Assembly (NCBI RefSeq): GCF_013449725.1
Contig: NZ_JACCFF010000001.1
Coordinates: 1 to 64,000, forward strand
Length of the DNA stretch: 64,000 nt
Direction of reading: 5' to 3'
From: Mycobacteroides sp. LB1
GTDB lineage: Bacteria > Actinomycetota > Actinomycetes > Mycobacteriales > Mycobacteriaceae
This document shows, one piece after another, positions 38,967-50,600 of this stretch (positions are counted from its first letter, which is position 1; each line of letters begins with the position of its first letter). The notes below the pieces were generated by a model, which was not told the origin of the DNA, searched no databases, and worked only from the letters and a program-made list of their open reading frames with translations. A program made the position numbers and the translations under genes.

Positions 38967-39503
38967 TCAGCAGAGCGTCTCGTCAATACGGTACCGCGAC
39001 AACATCTCTGCGCCCGCACCCGCGCGTTCCAGACGGCGCAAAAGCAAACTTGCAAACTGTTCCGCAGCGATTTCCTCGTGGGGCCATCCGTGGGTCTCGC
39101 CGCACGATCGCTGCAGTACGAGAGCGACCAAGCCAGGCGAAGCCGCCTCCATATGCGCTGTCGCGTAGTCGGTGATCGCTTGCCCCCGGTGACCGAGGAC
39201 CATGTGGCCAAGTTCGTGAGCGATAGTCCGCTCTCGCGATAAGCCGTCTGGCCGGACCTTCAACACGTCGCGGTCCGGAAACGATAACCACTGCCCAAAA
39301 ACCCCTGCGGGCAGCAGCTCGTCCTCGACCGTGATCGGTCTTCCGCGCCGCAGTCCCCACATGTCGACCAGCGATAGCAACGAGGATGCCCCTGCCGGCG
39401 CGGCAGCGAATACCACATCTACTGCCGTTCTGATCTCAGTGTTCCTCGGCCGGCGGCCACGCAAACCGAAACGGCGTATGCCAAGCTCCCGCCGACTGCC
39501 CAT
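38967..39503 (-). CDS. ImmA/IrrE-type metallopeptidase
   Basis: The 178-residue protein has a zinc protease motif at residues 96-100 (TIAHELGHMVLGHRG) and a downstream third ligand candidate in EEIAAEQFASLLLRR, the ImmA/IrrE arrangement. ImmA cleaves a partner repressor to derepress mobile elements or stress genes. No XRE repressor is encoded beside it, and the N-terminus is basic but lacks a recognisable HTH. It converges on the membrane protein gene. Confidence 0.8.
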   Translation of the reverse strand: MGSRRELGIRRFGLRGRRPRNTEIRTAVDVVFAAAPAGASSLLSLVDMWGLRRGRPITVEDELLPAGVFGQWLSFPDRDVLKVRPDGLSRERTIAHELGHMVLGHRGQAITDYATAHMEAASPGLVALVLQRSCGETHGWPHEEIAAEQFASLLLRRLERAGAGAEMLSRYRIDETLC

Positions 39504-39559
39504 TCGCAGAAAGTAGCAATCCTCGAGGTGCCCGGCAAGGCCGAGCCCCCCTCGTTGAC

Positions 39560-40708
39560 CTAGCTGCCTGCGGCGGTTTCGCCGCGTAGCCCTGCGATGA
39601 CATCTGCGGCGTGGGCGGCCACGCCCCGATCGCCCACGCGCTCAGCCGCGGCGTGTAATCCGATCCATCGCCCGAGCAGCGCGGTATGGCTGGGTGCGGG
39701 ATTGCCGAAGACGACCGTGTCATCGTCGAGGTCGACATCGAGAGTGAAGTACTCATGGGTGGCAAGCCACACCCATGTCAGCCGTGCATCCAGAATGCGT
39801 CGCGCGAGGGTGTCGTCATCGGCCAAGGCAGGCGCGATCGAGGCAACATCGGATCGCCAGGCTTCGGTCATCGCATCGTCGAGCTCGGCGACTTCCTCGC
39901 GGTCGGCGGCGCCGAGGAACTCCGGATAGACGGTAAGTGCGTGGGCGATGTCCAGCACGATATCGCGGAATCCGCCCCATTCGTAGTCGAGGATTCGGAC
40001 GCCATGCTCGGTGACCAGGATGTTGTCGGGGGCCACTTCGGAGGGACTGAAGGCTCGAACGCCACCCTTCTCGAAAAGTACGGCTGTTTGCTGTATCCGA
40101 GAAACCAGCGTCTTTGAGACGTCGAGCGAGTACTCGCTTCTCAAAATCTGCAGCAATGGCGCGATGGCTTCGGACCCGCCGACGCGCTGCTGCGCGGGGT
40201 CGACATCCGTCTTCTTGACATCGATGCGCCGCAACAACGCAGCAAAGTCGCCTTCACGGCCCACCGTGGCGACGTGCATACGCCCCAGGGCCTGCGCCCA
40301 CGCCATCAGCGCATGGTTTATGGCAGCACGATTGCGCTCCGCGAGCAGCTCGGCCATGGTCGGGGCGGCGCCCAGATCGGTGAGCACGATGAGGCGCTCG
40401 GCGATGTCATAGGCAACCAGCTCCGGCCCGGGCCGATGCTTGGCCGTCAACGAATTTGCGAACTGATACGACACCACCTCGCGAAGCACCGAAGCATCGG
40501 ATCCGCCCTCGGGGACCTGCTTGATCACCATGGACTTCGGCAACGCGAATGGGTTCTGCACCGCGCGAACCCGGATGACGATCGCGGGGCCGCTGCCACC
40601 GAGATCCTCCGGTTCGGCCAGCGTTACCGTTGCGCCCGCCCGCCTAGAGAGCAACCCCTCGGCGGTGGCGATAACCTGCGCGACGGGGTCTGCCAATAGT
40701 GTCGTCAT
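39560..40708 (-). CDS. APH/choline-kinase-fold protein with degenerate catalytic motif
   Basis: The 382-residue protein has the kinase Lys region (PKSMVIKQV), a Leu-rich middle and the second half of Brenner's motif: SPSEVAPDNILV. Aligned on Asn229, the usual H-x-D becomes P-S-E, with Glu224 in the catalytic Asp position. The metal-binding DxD-like element is ILDYEWGG (Asp241). It may be a pseudokinase or use Glu. It is a lone gene, and no resistance substrate can be inferred. Confidence 0.72.
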   Translation of the reverse strand: MTTLLADPVAQVIATAEGLLSRRAGATVTLAEPEDLGGSGPAIVIRVRAVQNPFALPKSMVIKQVPEGGSDASVLREVVSYQFANSLTAKHRPGPELVAYDIAERLIVLTDLGAAPTMAELLAERNRAAINHALMAWAQALGRMHVATVGREGDFAALLRRIDVKKTDVDPAQQRVGGSEAIAPLLQILRSEYSLDVSKTLVSRIQQTAVLFEKGGVRAFSPSEVAPDNILVTEHGVRILDYEWGGFRDIVLDIAHALTVYPEFLGAADREEVAELDDAMTEAWRSDVASIAPALADDDTLARRILDARLTWVWLATHEYFTLDVDLDDDTVVFGNPAPSHTALLGRWIGLHAAAERVGDRGVAAHAADVIAGLRGETAAGS

Positions 40709-40822
40709 TACCGTCTCACCATACCCCGTCTTTCTAAGACTGTGGGGCGGCCCACAGTCTTAGCGGCATCCGCACCGCCGTATTTGCCAGTCGGCATTGC
40801 GATAGTCACGCTTGCCTTTCCT

Positions 40823-40855
40823 GACCGATCGGTCTAATTTAAGACCATGCGGTCT
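40823..40855 (+). promoter_or_regulatory. Tandem TetR operator overlapping the regulator start codon
   Basis: GACCGATCGGTCT (40823-40835) and GACCATGCGGTCT (40843-40855) are near-identical dyads exactly 20 bases (two helical turns) apart; the second includes the ATG at 40847. This suits cooperative binding of two TetR dimers and tight autorepression of the downstream three-gene operon. Confidence 0.65.
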
Positions 40856-41466
40856 AAAAAGGCGCTGACCTTCACGGAACGAGCGCGGCGGACACAGATA
40901 GTGGCGGGCGCCATTGAGGTGCTGGCCGACGCGGGCTATCCGCAGACATCCCTGTCGAAGATCGCCGAGCATGTGGGAGTCGCCAAGAGCGCGGTGCTGT
41001 ATCACTTCACGTCGAAAACGGACGTCATCGAATCCGTGATGGCCGAGGCCTTCACCCGAGCCGCGACCGTGATGGTTCCCGCGGTGCAGGCCGAGTCAAC
41101 CGCTACCGGACGCCTGACGGCCTACATCAGAGCCAACATCGAGTTCGTGGTGAGCAATCGAGTGGCAGCGATAGCCCTACTGGAAATTATCTGCGGCTAC
41201 CGCAGTCAGGATGGCCTCCGCTTCGACCAGGCCGCCGCCGGCACCGCTCCCCCCGCCGAATTCGCCGCGATGGATCCCGAGGCCATCTTCACCGAGGGCG
41301 TCGCCAGCGGCGAATTCCAACCGGTCTCACCCCCGTTTATGAAAAATGCCCTGCGAGCCGCACTGGACGGTGTCGTGTGGGAGCTCGGGCGCGACCCCGA
41401 CTACGACGCAATCGGCTACGGAGAACAGCTGGTCGACATCTTCACAAGAGCCGTCGGAGCCACGTC

Positions 41467-41470
<4 letters not shown>
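40847..41470 (+). CDS. TetR-family regulator of the glycosyltransferase-AtpE operon
   Basis: The 207-residue protein has a standard helix-turn-helix (IVAGAIEVLADAGYPQTSLS, IAEHVGVAKSAVLYHFTSK) and a ligand domain. The start codon lies inside the second operator dyad. The glycosyltransferase ATG overlaps its stop (ATGA), so regulator and targets are on one transcript and induction would raise all three. Confidence 0.9.
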
Positions 41471-42988
<1,518 letters not shown>

Positions 42989-44017
42989 TCACCCGCCCTC
43001 GGCGGCCCCCGCGCCCGTGACGATCTCGTGGATCAGGCGCATCTTCTCCAGCACCGGGCCGGGTAGTACAAACGGATACAGATCGTCGCGTCCCATGGAG
43101 CGGTTGACCATGTTGAGCGACCATGCCAGTGGCAGCCACATCTCGATAATGGTATCGAATCCGCTGGGGCCCAGAACCCTGCGATCGAAGGTGCCTCCGG
43201 CGGGTGCCAAGGCGAAGGACGCGGCGGTGTCCAAGGTATCGCGGATATGCAGGTAATGAGCGAAGGTCTCCGACCAGTCTTCGGCGGGATGCATGCTCGC
43301 ATAGGACGAGACGAAGTTCGCCTCCCATCCTTCCGGTGCGCCCTGCTGGTAGTGACGGTCGAGCGCCTCCTGGTAGTCGGCGTCCGGATCGCCGAACAGA
43401 CCCCGGAACCTGTCGGCATAGTCCGGCGAGGTTCCAACGAGGCGGTAATAGAAGTAATGCCCGATCTCGTGGCGAAAATGTCCGAGCAATGTGCGGTACG
43501 GCTCATCCATAGAGATGCGGAGCTGCTCGCGGTGGACATCATCACCTTCGGCGAGATCCAACGTGATCACCCCGTTTTGATGGCCCGTGACCACCTGCTT
43601 CTGTTGGCTGGAAAGCAGATCGAAGGCCAGCCCGAATTCGGGGTCGACGTCGCGCCCGGTGACCGGTAGCCGCAGCTCGGCGAGCTCGGCGAGCAGGCGT
43701 CGCTTGGCCCGCTCGGCCTCGGCGAACGCCGGTAACGCGGTGTCATCGCTATCGCCGGGGCGAGTGCGGGTGAGCACACAGGAGGCACACAACGTCGCCG
43801 ATCCCAAGCCGTTGACCAGCCAATTACATTCGGCCACATGCAGGTTCGCACACAGCTGATGACTGTCGGCATCGACGAATCCAGGGCCGGAGTCATCGGC
43901 GATGACGAGTAGCGCCGATGCGTCGAGGGAGAACCCGACACGGCTACCGCATGACAGACATACGGAGTTCTCGAACGCCAGGTGTTGGCCGCATTGCGGG
44001 CACGTGAAGTCACGCAT
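42989..44017 (-). CDS. Zinc-ribbon putative metallopeptidase, Rv2568c-like
   Basis: The 342-residue protein starts with a zinc ribbon (FTCPQCGQHL, VCLSCGSRVG), has a second Cys pair (CNWLV..., LCASC) and a central HFRHEIGHYFYYRLVG (HExxH zinc protease motif near residue 210), with ETFAHYLHIRDTLDTA later. This matches the actinobacterial putative zinc-binding metallopeptidase family next to transglutaminase genes. It overlaps the transglutaminase gene by eight bases; it is last in the operon. Confidence 0.82.
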   Translation of the reverse strand: MRDFTCPQCGQHLAFENSVCLSCGSRVGFSLDASALLVIADDSGPGFVDADSHQLCANLHVAECNWLVNGLGSATLCASCVLTRTRPGDSDDTALPAFAEAERAKRRLLAELAELRLPVTGRDVDPEFGLAFDLLSSQQKQVVTGHQNGVITLDLAEGDDVHREQLRISMDEPYRTLLGHFRHEIGHYFYYRLVGTSPDYADRFRGLFGDPDADYQEALDRHYQQGAPEGWEANFVSSYASMHPAEDWSETFAHYLHIRDTLDTAASFALAPAGGTFDRRVLGPSGFDTIIEMWLPLAWSLNMVNRSMGRDDLYPFVLPGPVLEKMRLIHEIVTGAGAAEGG

Positions 44018-44903
44018 GAGCGGGGCTGTCCTCACAGGGAGCGACATCCACCGACACCTTGATGGTGCTGCTGTCCGAATCGGTGTAGATAATGCCGCGC
44101 AAGGGCGGCACGTCGGCGTAGTCGCGTCCCCACCCGACGGTGACATACCGCTCGTCGATGATCGTGTCGTTCGTCGGGTCGAAGGCGACCCAGCCGTCCG
44201 GCGGCACCCACACCGCCGCCCAGGCATGGGTGGCGTCAGAGCCGACGAGCCGAGGCTGTCCGGGCGGCGGATTGGTTGCCAGATAGCCGGATACGTAGCG
44301 CGCCGCGAGCCCCTGCGTACGCAGTGCCGTCGCCGCGATGCGGGCGAAGTCCTGGCACACGCCCTCCCCTGCTGCGAAGACCTCGCTGACCTTGGTGGAA
44401 ATGGTGGTCGACCCCGACCGATATTGGAAATCGCGGTATATCCGGCCCATCAAATCGACGACGGCCTCTCCGAGGGGCCGCCCTGCGGTGAAACTCACTG
44501 CGGCGTAGGCGCGTACCTCGTCGGTAATCTCCGGCGGCACCAAGTCCAGCACGAACTCGGTGGCGAGCGCACCGGCACCTGACGATCCCCCGTCCGCCGG
44601 GCGGGCCAGCTCCCATGCCTGTTCCCAACCCGCTCCGGGCGACGGCGGGGTGCCGACATCGACGACCGCGCGGGCGGTCACGCTGAGCTCGCGGTGCGGC
44701 GCTGTGACGTGGAAGTAGGAGCTGAGGTTCCCGTAAAGGTCCCTGCCGGTGGAACTGTCCGAGGGTTCCGGTTCCACGATCAATTCATGCGATTCGCAGT
44801 GCTGCCAATCGGTGTCACGCGGCGTGAGGTAGCCGCGCCCGTACGAGCTCGTGACATCGTCGGAGTACTTGTAGAGGGTGCGGTGCGTCACCTGATAGCG
44901 CAT
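44010..44903 (-). CDS. Transglutaminase-like protein, Rv2569c-like
   Basis: The 297-residue protein has an N-terminal bacterial transglutaminase domain (MRYQVTHRTLYKYSDDV) and a core with Cys in GEGVCQDFARI, His in SDATHAWAAVWVP and Asp in AFDPTND. ATG 44903 shares a base with the stop of the ATP-grasp gene, which decides the start. It may cleave or form isopeptide bonds on the product of the neighbouring ligase. Confidence 0.85.
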   Translation of the reverse strand: MRYQVTHRTLYKYSDDVTSSYGRGYLTPRDTDWQHCESHELIVEPEPSDSSTGRDLYGNLSSYFHVTAPHRELSVTARAVVDVGTPPSPGAGWEQAWELARPADGGSSGAGALATEFVLDLVPPEITDEVRAYAAVSFTAGRPLGEAVVDLMGRIYRDFQYRSGSTTISTKVSEVFAAGEGVCQDFARIAATALRTQGLAARYVSGYLATNPPPGQPRLVGSDATHAWAAVWVPPDGWVAFDPTNDTIIDERYVTVGWGRDYADVPPLRGIIYTDSDSSTIKVSVDVAPCEDSPAHA

Positions 44904-47566
44904 CACGGCAGCCGCCGTCCGGTGTCGGGACCCCACAACGGTTGCATACCGGTCGGCATGGACAGGTGAGTCGCGGTGATCACGGACGACAGCTCGCGTA
45001 ACACCTGATGGACGTTATCGAGAGTTTCGGCGAGTGCGTCTCGCTGCCCCTGCTCACCAGCGGTGTCGAGATCGGCCGGGTCGAGCCGCCGCAGCTGTGT
45101 CACCAGATCCTCCACCAGGCGCTCAGGCCGCGAGGTTCCCGAGGCGCTGGGCAGCGACTTGAGGTCATTTCGTAACGACTCGACTTGATACAGGAGCGAT
45201 CTGGGGTTATCGGCGTCGAACAACAGCAGATCAGCGACGGCCACCAGGCTTATCTTGCCCCGAGTACGGCGGCGGTACATCACCGAGGACTCACAGGCCA
45301 CCAGGGTGGATTCGGTGACCGACTGCTCGGCCGCACGCCCACGGACCGTCGTGAGGGTGGACCGAAGTAGCGCAGTCAGGCCGAGGCCGCGTTCGATGCG
45401 CTTGCCGATGTCCATCATGGTCCAGCCGATATCGTGAACCGTCGACTCCGCGGCCAGGCCCGCTAGGGCGAGAAGCCCTGCCAGTACCTGGGTTTGGGTG
45501 GCGGCGAGCACTGTGTCATCGGCCCGACTCTGCCCGCCGCCGGACCGGGTGTACTCGTCGTATTCGGCCGCTGCCGCGACGATGGCTCGGTCCATGCCGC
45601 CGAGCACCATCCAGGTGTCGTTGGACATCTGGTCGCGGACGGCACGGGCGGCCAGACCGAGCCGCTCCACCGCCTGCGCCAACGAGCCTGCCCGTTCCTT
45701 GTCCACGGTCAAGGACCACACATGCGTGCTCAGATCGCCGGATTCGGTGTCGGTGCCGGTGATATCACCGAGCGCCTTAAGCAGTGCCGGGACGCATTCG
45801 CTGGCCTCCATGAACTGCCGATACCGGTACTCGTGGAAGCGTTCCCGGGTAACGGCCAGCAGCCGGACCAGATTCTCGGCACGCTCTCCGTATCGACCCA
45901 ACCAGAACAGATCCGACAGCACACGCGGTGAGCTGACCGCATCGGACTCCGGCAATCGTCCGGCGGGCAGGTCCACCGGCGCGACCGTCAGTGCCCGCTC
46001 GGTCTGGTCGCGATCCGGCTGCTGAACCCAAATATCTTTGGCAGCAAAACTATTGAGAGTCGAGCCGGAGTATCCGGAAGCGGTCACGTAGCCGAGGCCA
46101 CCGATCATCGGCGCGTACCCGCCGCGCTGCGCAACTGTAAACAGACGCATACCGATCGGCGCGGCAGTGAGCGTGCCGGGTCGCAGGTAGGTGGGGGCCA
46201 CCGACAACTCGGGCAGGTCTTGACCGATCCACCGCCAGGGCGCCGCCTCGATCCGCGCCCGCAATGTCTCCAACGCCTGTGCGGACTGGAGGGGACCGGT
46301 GTGAACCTCTTCCCCCACTGTCGATTTGACAAGAAGTGAGCTCAGGTTCGCGAGTAGGTGCGAGCGCTCCGTGTCGATACCGCCCCACCAGGTCTCGCCG
46401 CCGGACAACCCGAGTGGCTCGTCGAGCAGTCGGTATGACAGTTCTGGCAGGAAACGGGCGAGGCCAGGATTTTCCAGTATCCCGCTACCCAGCGAGTTGA
46501 CGACGGTCACGGCGCCCCGGCGGAGCACCTCGACCAGGCCGACGACCCCCAACCGCGAATCGGCCCGCAGATCCAGCGGATCGGAGTAGGCGGCGTCCAC
46601 ACGGCGCAGCACCACATCCACCCGCCGCAGAGTGCCCAGCGATCGCATCCACAGCTTGCCATCGCGTACCACCAGATCCGCGGACTCGACCAACGGAAAT
46701 CCCAGAACCGATGCCAGGTAGGCCTGGTCGAAGGACGTCTCCGAATGGATGCCGGGACTGAGCACCACCACGACCGGGTCTTCGACCGACTCGGGCGCGA
46801 CATCGATGAGTGCCAATCGCAGCGTCTGCGCGAAGGGAGACGTCGGCCTTGGTGCCACCTTCTCGTACAAATCGGGGGCGGCGTGCGCAACCACCCGACG
46901 GTCCGCGATCGCATAGCCGGCGCCCGATGGCGCCTGCGTCCAGTCGGCGTTCACCCAGAAGTCTCCGGTGCCGGTGCGGCTGATATCGCATCCGAGCAGA
47001 AAGAGCTGGTGTCGTCCCGGCAGGGCCATGCCGTGTGCGGCACGCACATATCCGGGGTGCGCGAAGAGCAGCTGCGGTGGCAGCGCACCGGACCTGATCA
47101 ACTCCTGCGGACCGTACAGGTCGCTCAGAATGGCATCCAGCAGCATGGCCCGCTGGGTGAGACCAACCTCCAGGGCGTTCCAGTCGCCGGGATCAATGAG
47201 CAGCGGCAGCCCGTCCAGACGCCACGGCACTGGATGAGTGGGCGCATCGGGCGCGGGCGGAGATCCAGGGCTGCGGCTGGGGTCCATATAGGTGATGCCG
47301 TCGGTGTCGACGAGCGTGCGCACACGATCCAGTAGCCGGTCCAAACCGGGGCGGCCGCGTTGTGTGATGGCATCGGCCAGGTCGGCCCAGGCCGGGCGCA
47401 CGGTGCCGTCAGGCGCCAGGAACTCGTCGTAGCCTGCCGGGCTGCCCCGCCGTCCGACCTCGAACAGCGCGCCCTGGGCCCGAGCGCTCCGGTACTGCGA
47501 TATCAACGGGTTCTCGTTCATGGGGAAGCCGGGGCCGACGGGAGCTCCCTGAGCAGGTGCTGCCAC
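44903..47566 (-). CDS. Circularly permuted ATP-grasp ligase fused to alpha-E domain, Rv2567-like
   Basis: The 887-residue protein has an N-terminal circularly permuted ATP-grasp (LPLLIDPGDWNALEVGLTQR; GYAIADRRVVAHAAPDLYEK; LSPGIHSETSFDQAYLASVLGFPLVES; ending with VAPTYLRPGTLTAAPIGMRLF). A helical alpha-E domain begins around residue 530 (VLSDLFWLGRYGERAENLVRLL). The fused form and length match Rv2567. Amidoligase activity building a small peptide or amide has been predicted for such clusters; the product is unknown. Confidence 0.85.
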   Translation of the reverse strand: MAAPAQGAPVGPGFPMNENPLISQYRSARAQGALFEVGRRGSPAGYDEFLAPDGTVRPAWADLADAITQRGRPGLDRLLDRVRTLVDTDGITYMDPSRSPGSPPAPDAPTHPVPWRLDGLPLLIDPGDWNALEVGLTQRAMLLDAILSDLYGPQELIRSGALPPQLLFAHPGYVRAAHGMALPGRHQLFLLGCDISRTGTGDFWVNADWTQAPSGAGYAIADRRVVAHAAPDLYEKVAPRPTSPFAQTLRLALIDVAPESVEDPVVVVLSPGIHSETSFDQAYLASVLGFPLVESADLVVRDGKLWMRSLGTLRRVDVVLRRVDAAYSDPLDLRADSRLGVVGLVEVLRRGAVTVVNSLGSGILENPGLARFLPELSYRLLDEPLGLSGGETWWGGIDTERSHLLANLSSLLVKSTVGEEVHTGPLQSAQALETLRARIEAAPWRWIGQDLPELSVAPTYLRPGTLTAAPIGMRLFTVAQRGGYAPMIGGLGYVTASGYSGSTLNSFAAKDIWVQQPDRDQTERALTVAPVDLPAGRLPESDAVSSPRVLSDLFWLGRYGERAENLVRLLAVTRERFHEYRYRQFMEASECVPALLKALGDITGTDTESGDLSTHVWSLTVDKERAGSLAQAVERLGLAARAVRDQMSNDTWMVLGGMDRAIVAAAAEYDEYTRSGGGQSRADDTVLAATQTQVLAGLLALAGLAAESTVHDIGWTMMDIGKRIERGLGLTALLRSTLTTVRGRAAEQSVTESTLVACESSVMYRRRTRGKISLVAVADLLLFDADNPRSLLYQVESLRNDLKSLPSASGTSRPERLVEDLVTQLRRLDPADLDTAGEQGQRDALAETLDNVHQVLRELSSVITATHLSMPTGMQPLWGPDTGRRLP

Positions 47567-47600
47567 CGGCCGTACCTTCCTTCCCGTTGCTTATCTAGTC

Positions 47601-50600
47601 CTATCTGCGCCCCACGGTTCTCGCGCGGCGCAGGTCCAGGATGCCGGGCGCTACGGCATCGGTGGACATGCGGGCTTGTTTCTCGCGCAAGTCTGACAAA
47701 TCGACCCGCCCGGTGGTGTAACCGGTGGCATCGAAACGCCGACCGCGCCGCGACTCGGCGGCCACCGCGTTGACAGGTGGGTCGTCATAGGCCAGGCCGC
47801 CCGGGTGCGATACGTGGTACGTGCAGCCGCCACGAGACAGCGCGTTGGCGGTGTCGATGAGCTCGAAGCGCAGTGGATCGTCGACGGTGATGCTGGGGTG
47901 CAGCGCGCTCGGCGGCTGCCAGGCCCGGTACCGAACACCGGCCACCTGTACATCCGGGTTGGTTGTCGAGAGCAACGGGATGGGTTCGCCGTTGCAGGTG
48001 ACGACGTACCGGGAGCGATCCGCTCCGATGACCCGAACCTGCACACGTTCGATGGACGAGTCCACGTATCGCGCGGCGCCTCCGGCGGTGGCCTCCTCCC
48101 CCAGCACCCGCCACGGTTCGATGGCTCCACGCAGCTCGATCTCGATACCCTCGAACACCGCGGTGCCGATCCGCGGGAACCGGAACTCGGTGAACGGATC
48201 CAGCCAGCTGGTCTCGAAGGCGATTCCATGCGCGCGTAGATCCGCGGCGACTTGGGCAATGTCATGAATAATGAAGTGCGGCAACAAGTAACGGCCGTGC
48301 AAGTTGGCACCGTGGCGGATCAGTGGCGCCTGCAGTGGCTGTTCCCAGAAACGGGCCACCAGTGCGCGCACCAGCAGCGATTGCACCATCGCCATCTGAA
48401 AATGCGGGGGCATCTCGAATCCGCGAAGCTCCAGCAAGCCGAGACGTCCGCGGGCGCTATCGGGGCTGTACAGCTTGTCGATGCAGAACTCCGCGCGGTG
48501 GGTGTTCCCCGTGATGTCGGTGAGCAGATGCCGCAACGCCCTATCGGTGATCCACGGAGCGACGCTCGCGGAGCGATCATCATCCGGAGCGCCGCTCGCG
48601 GAGCGGCCCTCATCCGCAGCGCCTTCCTCCAGGTTCGTCAGCCGCTCGATCTCGGCGAAGGCAATCTCCAACTCGTACAACGCGTCCTCGCGTCCTTCGT
48701 CCACACGAGGAGCCTGCGAGGTGGTGCCGACGAACCTTCCGGAGAATAGATACGACAGCGCCGGATGATGTTGCCAATAGGTGAGAAACGAGACCAGCAG
48801 ATCGGGGCGGCGCAGTAGCGGCGATGACGCCGGTGTGCGCCCTCCGAGTGTGATGTGGTTGCCTCCGCCGGTCCCGGTATGGGTGCCGTCGAAGTCGAAC
48901 GACTCGGTGGTCAATCGCGCCTTGCGCGCCTCCTCGTACAGCACCTGAAGCTGGCGGGACTGTTCGGCGAAACTGCCGGTGGGGGTCACGTTGACCTCGA
49001 TGACGCCCGGATCGGGTGTGATGCTCATGGATTCCAGCCGCGGGTCCGGCGGTGGCCCATAGCCTTCGATGACCAGCGGGCAGGTCACCGCCGCCTCGAC
49101 GCGCGCGATGAGGTCTACGAAGTCGTCGAGGCTCTCCAGTGGCGGCAGGAAGAGATACAGCAGCCCCTTGCGGATTTCCGCTACCACGGCAGTAGGGGGC
49201 GCCCCGTCCGCCGACACCACAGTGGCGGCCGTTTCGGAGCGTTGTGCGCCGAGCTCGGCTGAGACGCTGATCGGATCCGCTTCGGGCATGTGCGGTGGCG
49301 GCTCCCAGGAGATGGCACCCAGCGGGAGCCGCAGTCCCGCCGGCGATTTTCCCTCGGTCAGAACGATACGGCCGCGCCGTAGTCTCCAGTCTGCACTGGC
49401 CCAGCCGTTGTCCTCCTCGCTGCGGTGCAGCGGTAGGACGTGGGCGGCCGGCCGGGTCACCGGCTCGTCCAGGCGGTTCACCAAATCTGATCGCCATTCC
49501 GCCGAATCCTCTTGCGGTGCCGGATCATCGCCAGCCTCCACCGGATCACCTGCGGGCCGCCGAACCGAAGCGGCAAGTCGACTCAGCGGATCCTCGTATG
49601 CCGCCCGCACTTGGGTCTCGGGCAGCCCCAGATCGTGCGCGAGGGCAAGCAGCAGGGCACGATCGGCGCCCTCCGGTGCGAACGGCGCCTCCTCAGCGGC
49701 CCACGGGTCGGCAAGCAGGTCGGGGTCCGACCACAACGGCCGGCCATCGCGGCGCCAGTACAAACCGATCTGCCACCGCGGCAGTGGCTCACCGGGGTAC
49801 CACTTGCCCTGGCTTCGCTGCATCAAACCCGTTGGCGCCCAGGCAGCTTTCAGACGGGCGGCGAGGTCGCCTGCCCGTTCACGCTTGTGACTTCCATCGG
49901 CCGCCGTTGTCCATTCCTCGGACACCTGGTCGTCGATCGACACGAAGGTCGGCTCGCCACCCATAGTGAGCCCTACCGCGGCTTCATCGAGCCGGGTGTC
50001 GATCTGTGCACCCAGTGTGGTGACGGCCTCCCATGTCGATGCCGTGTACGGCAACGTGACTCGGGGATCTTCGTGGACACGGGTGACGGTATTGGAGAAG
50101 TCGAGGGTGGACTCGCATTTGTCGGTGGCACCGGAGATGGCGGCGGATGTCGATGGATGTGGGGTTGCCGAGAGCGGAATATGCCCCTCTCCCGCGAGCA
50201 GTCCGGATGTGGGGTCCAGGCCTACCCATCCGGCGCCGGGAAGGTACACCTCGGCCCAGGCATGCAGATCGGTGAAGTCGGCGACCGGTCCGGAGGGGCC
50301 GTCGATCGCGGCGATATCCGAGGTCAACTGGACCAAGTACCCGGATACAAAGCGGGCGGCGAGCCCTTTTTGCCGCAGGATGGATACCAGCAGCCAGGCG
50401 GTGTCCCGACAGGAGCCGATACCCACCGCCAGCGTGGTGTCCGGGCTCTGGACGCCGGGTTCCATTCGGACCGCGTAGCCGACGTCCGCGTATAGCGCCT
50501 GGTTGAGCGTGACCAGGTAGTCAATGATGTGGGTGGCGGGAGCCATGGTGAAGTTGGCGACCCAGGCGCGTACGAGTTCACCCGGCCCCGCGCCGGGCTC

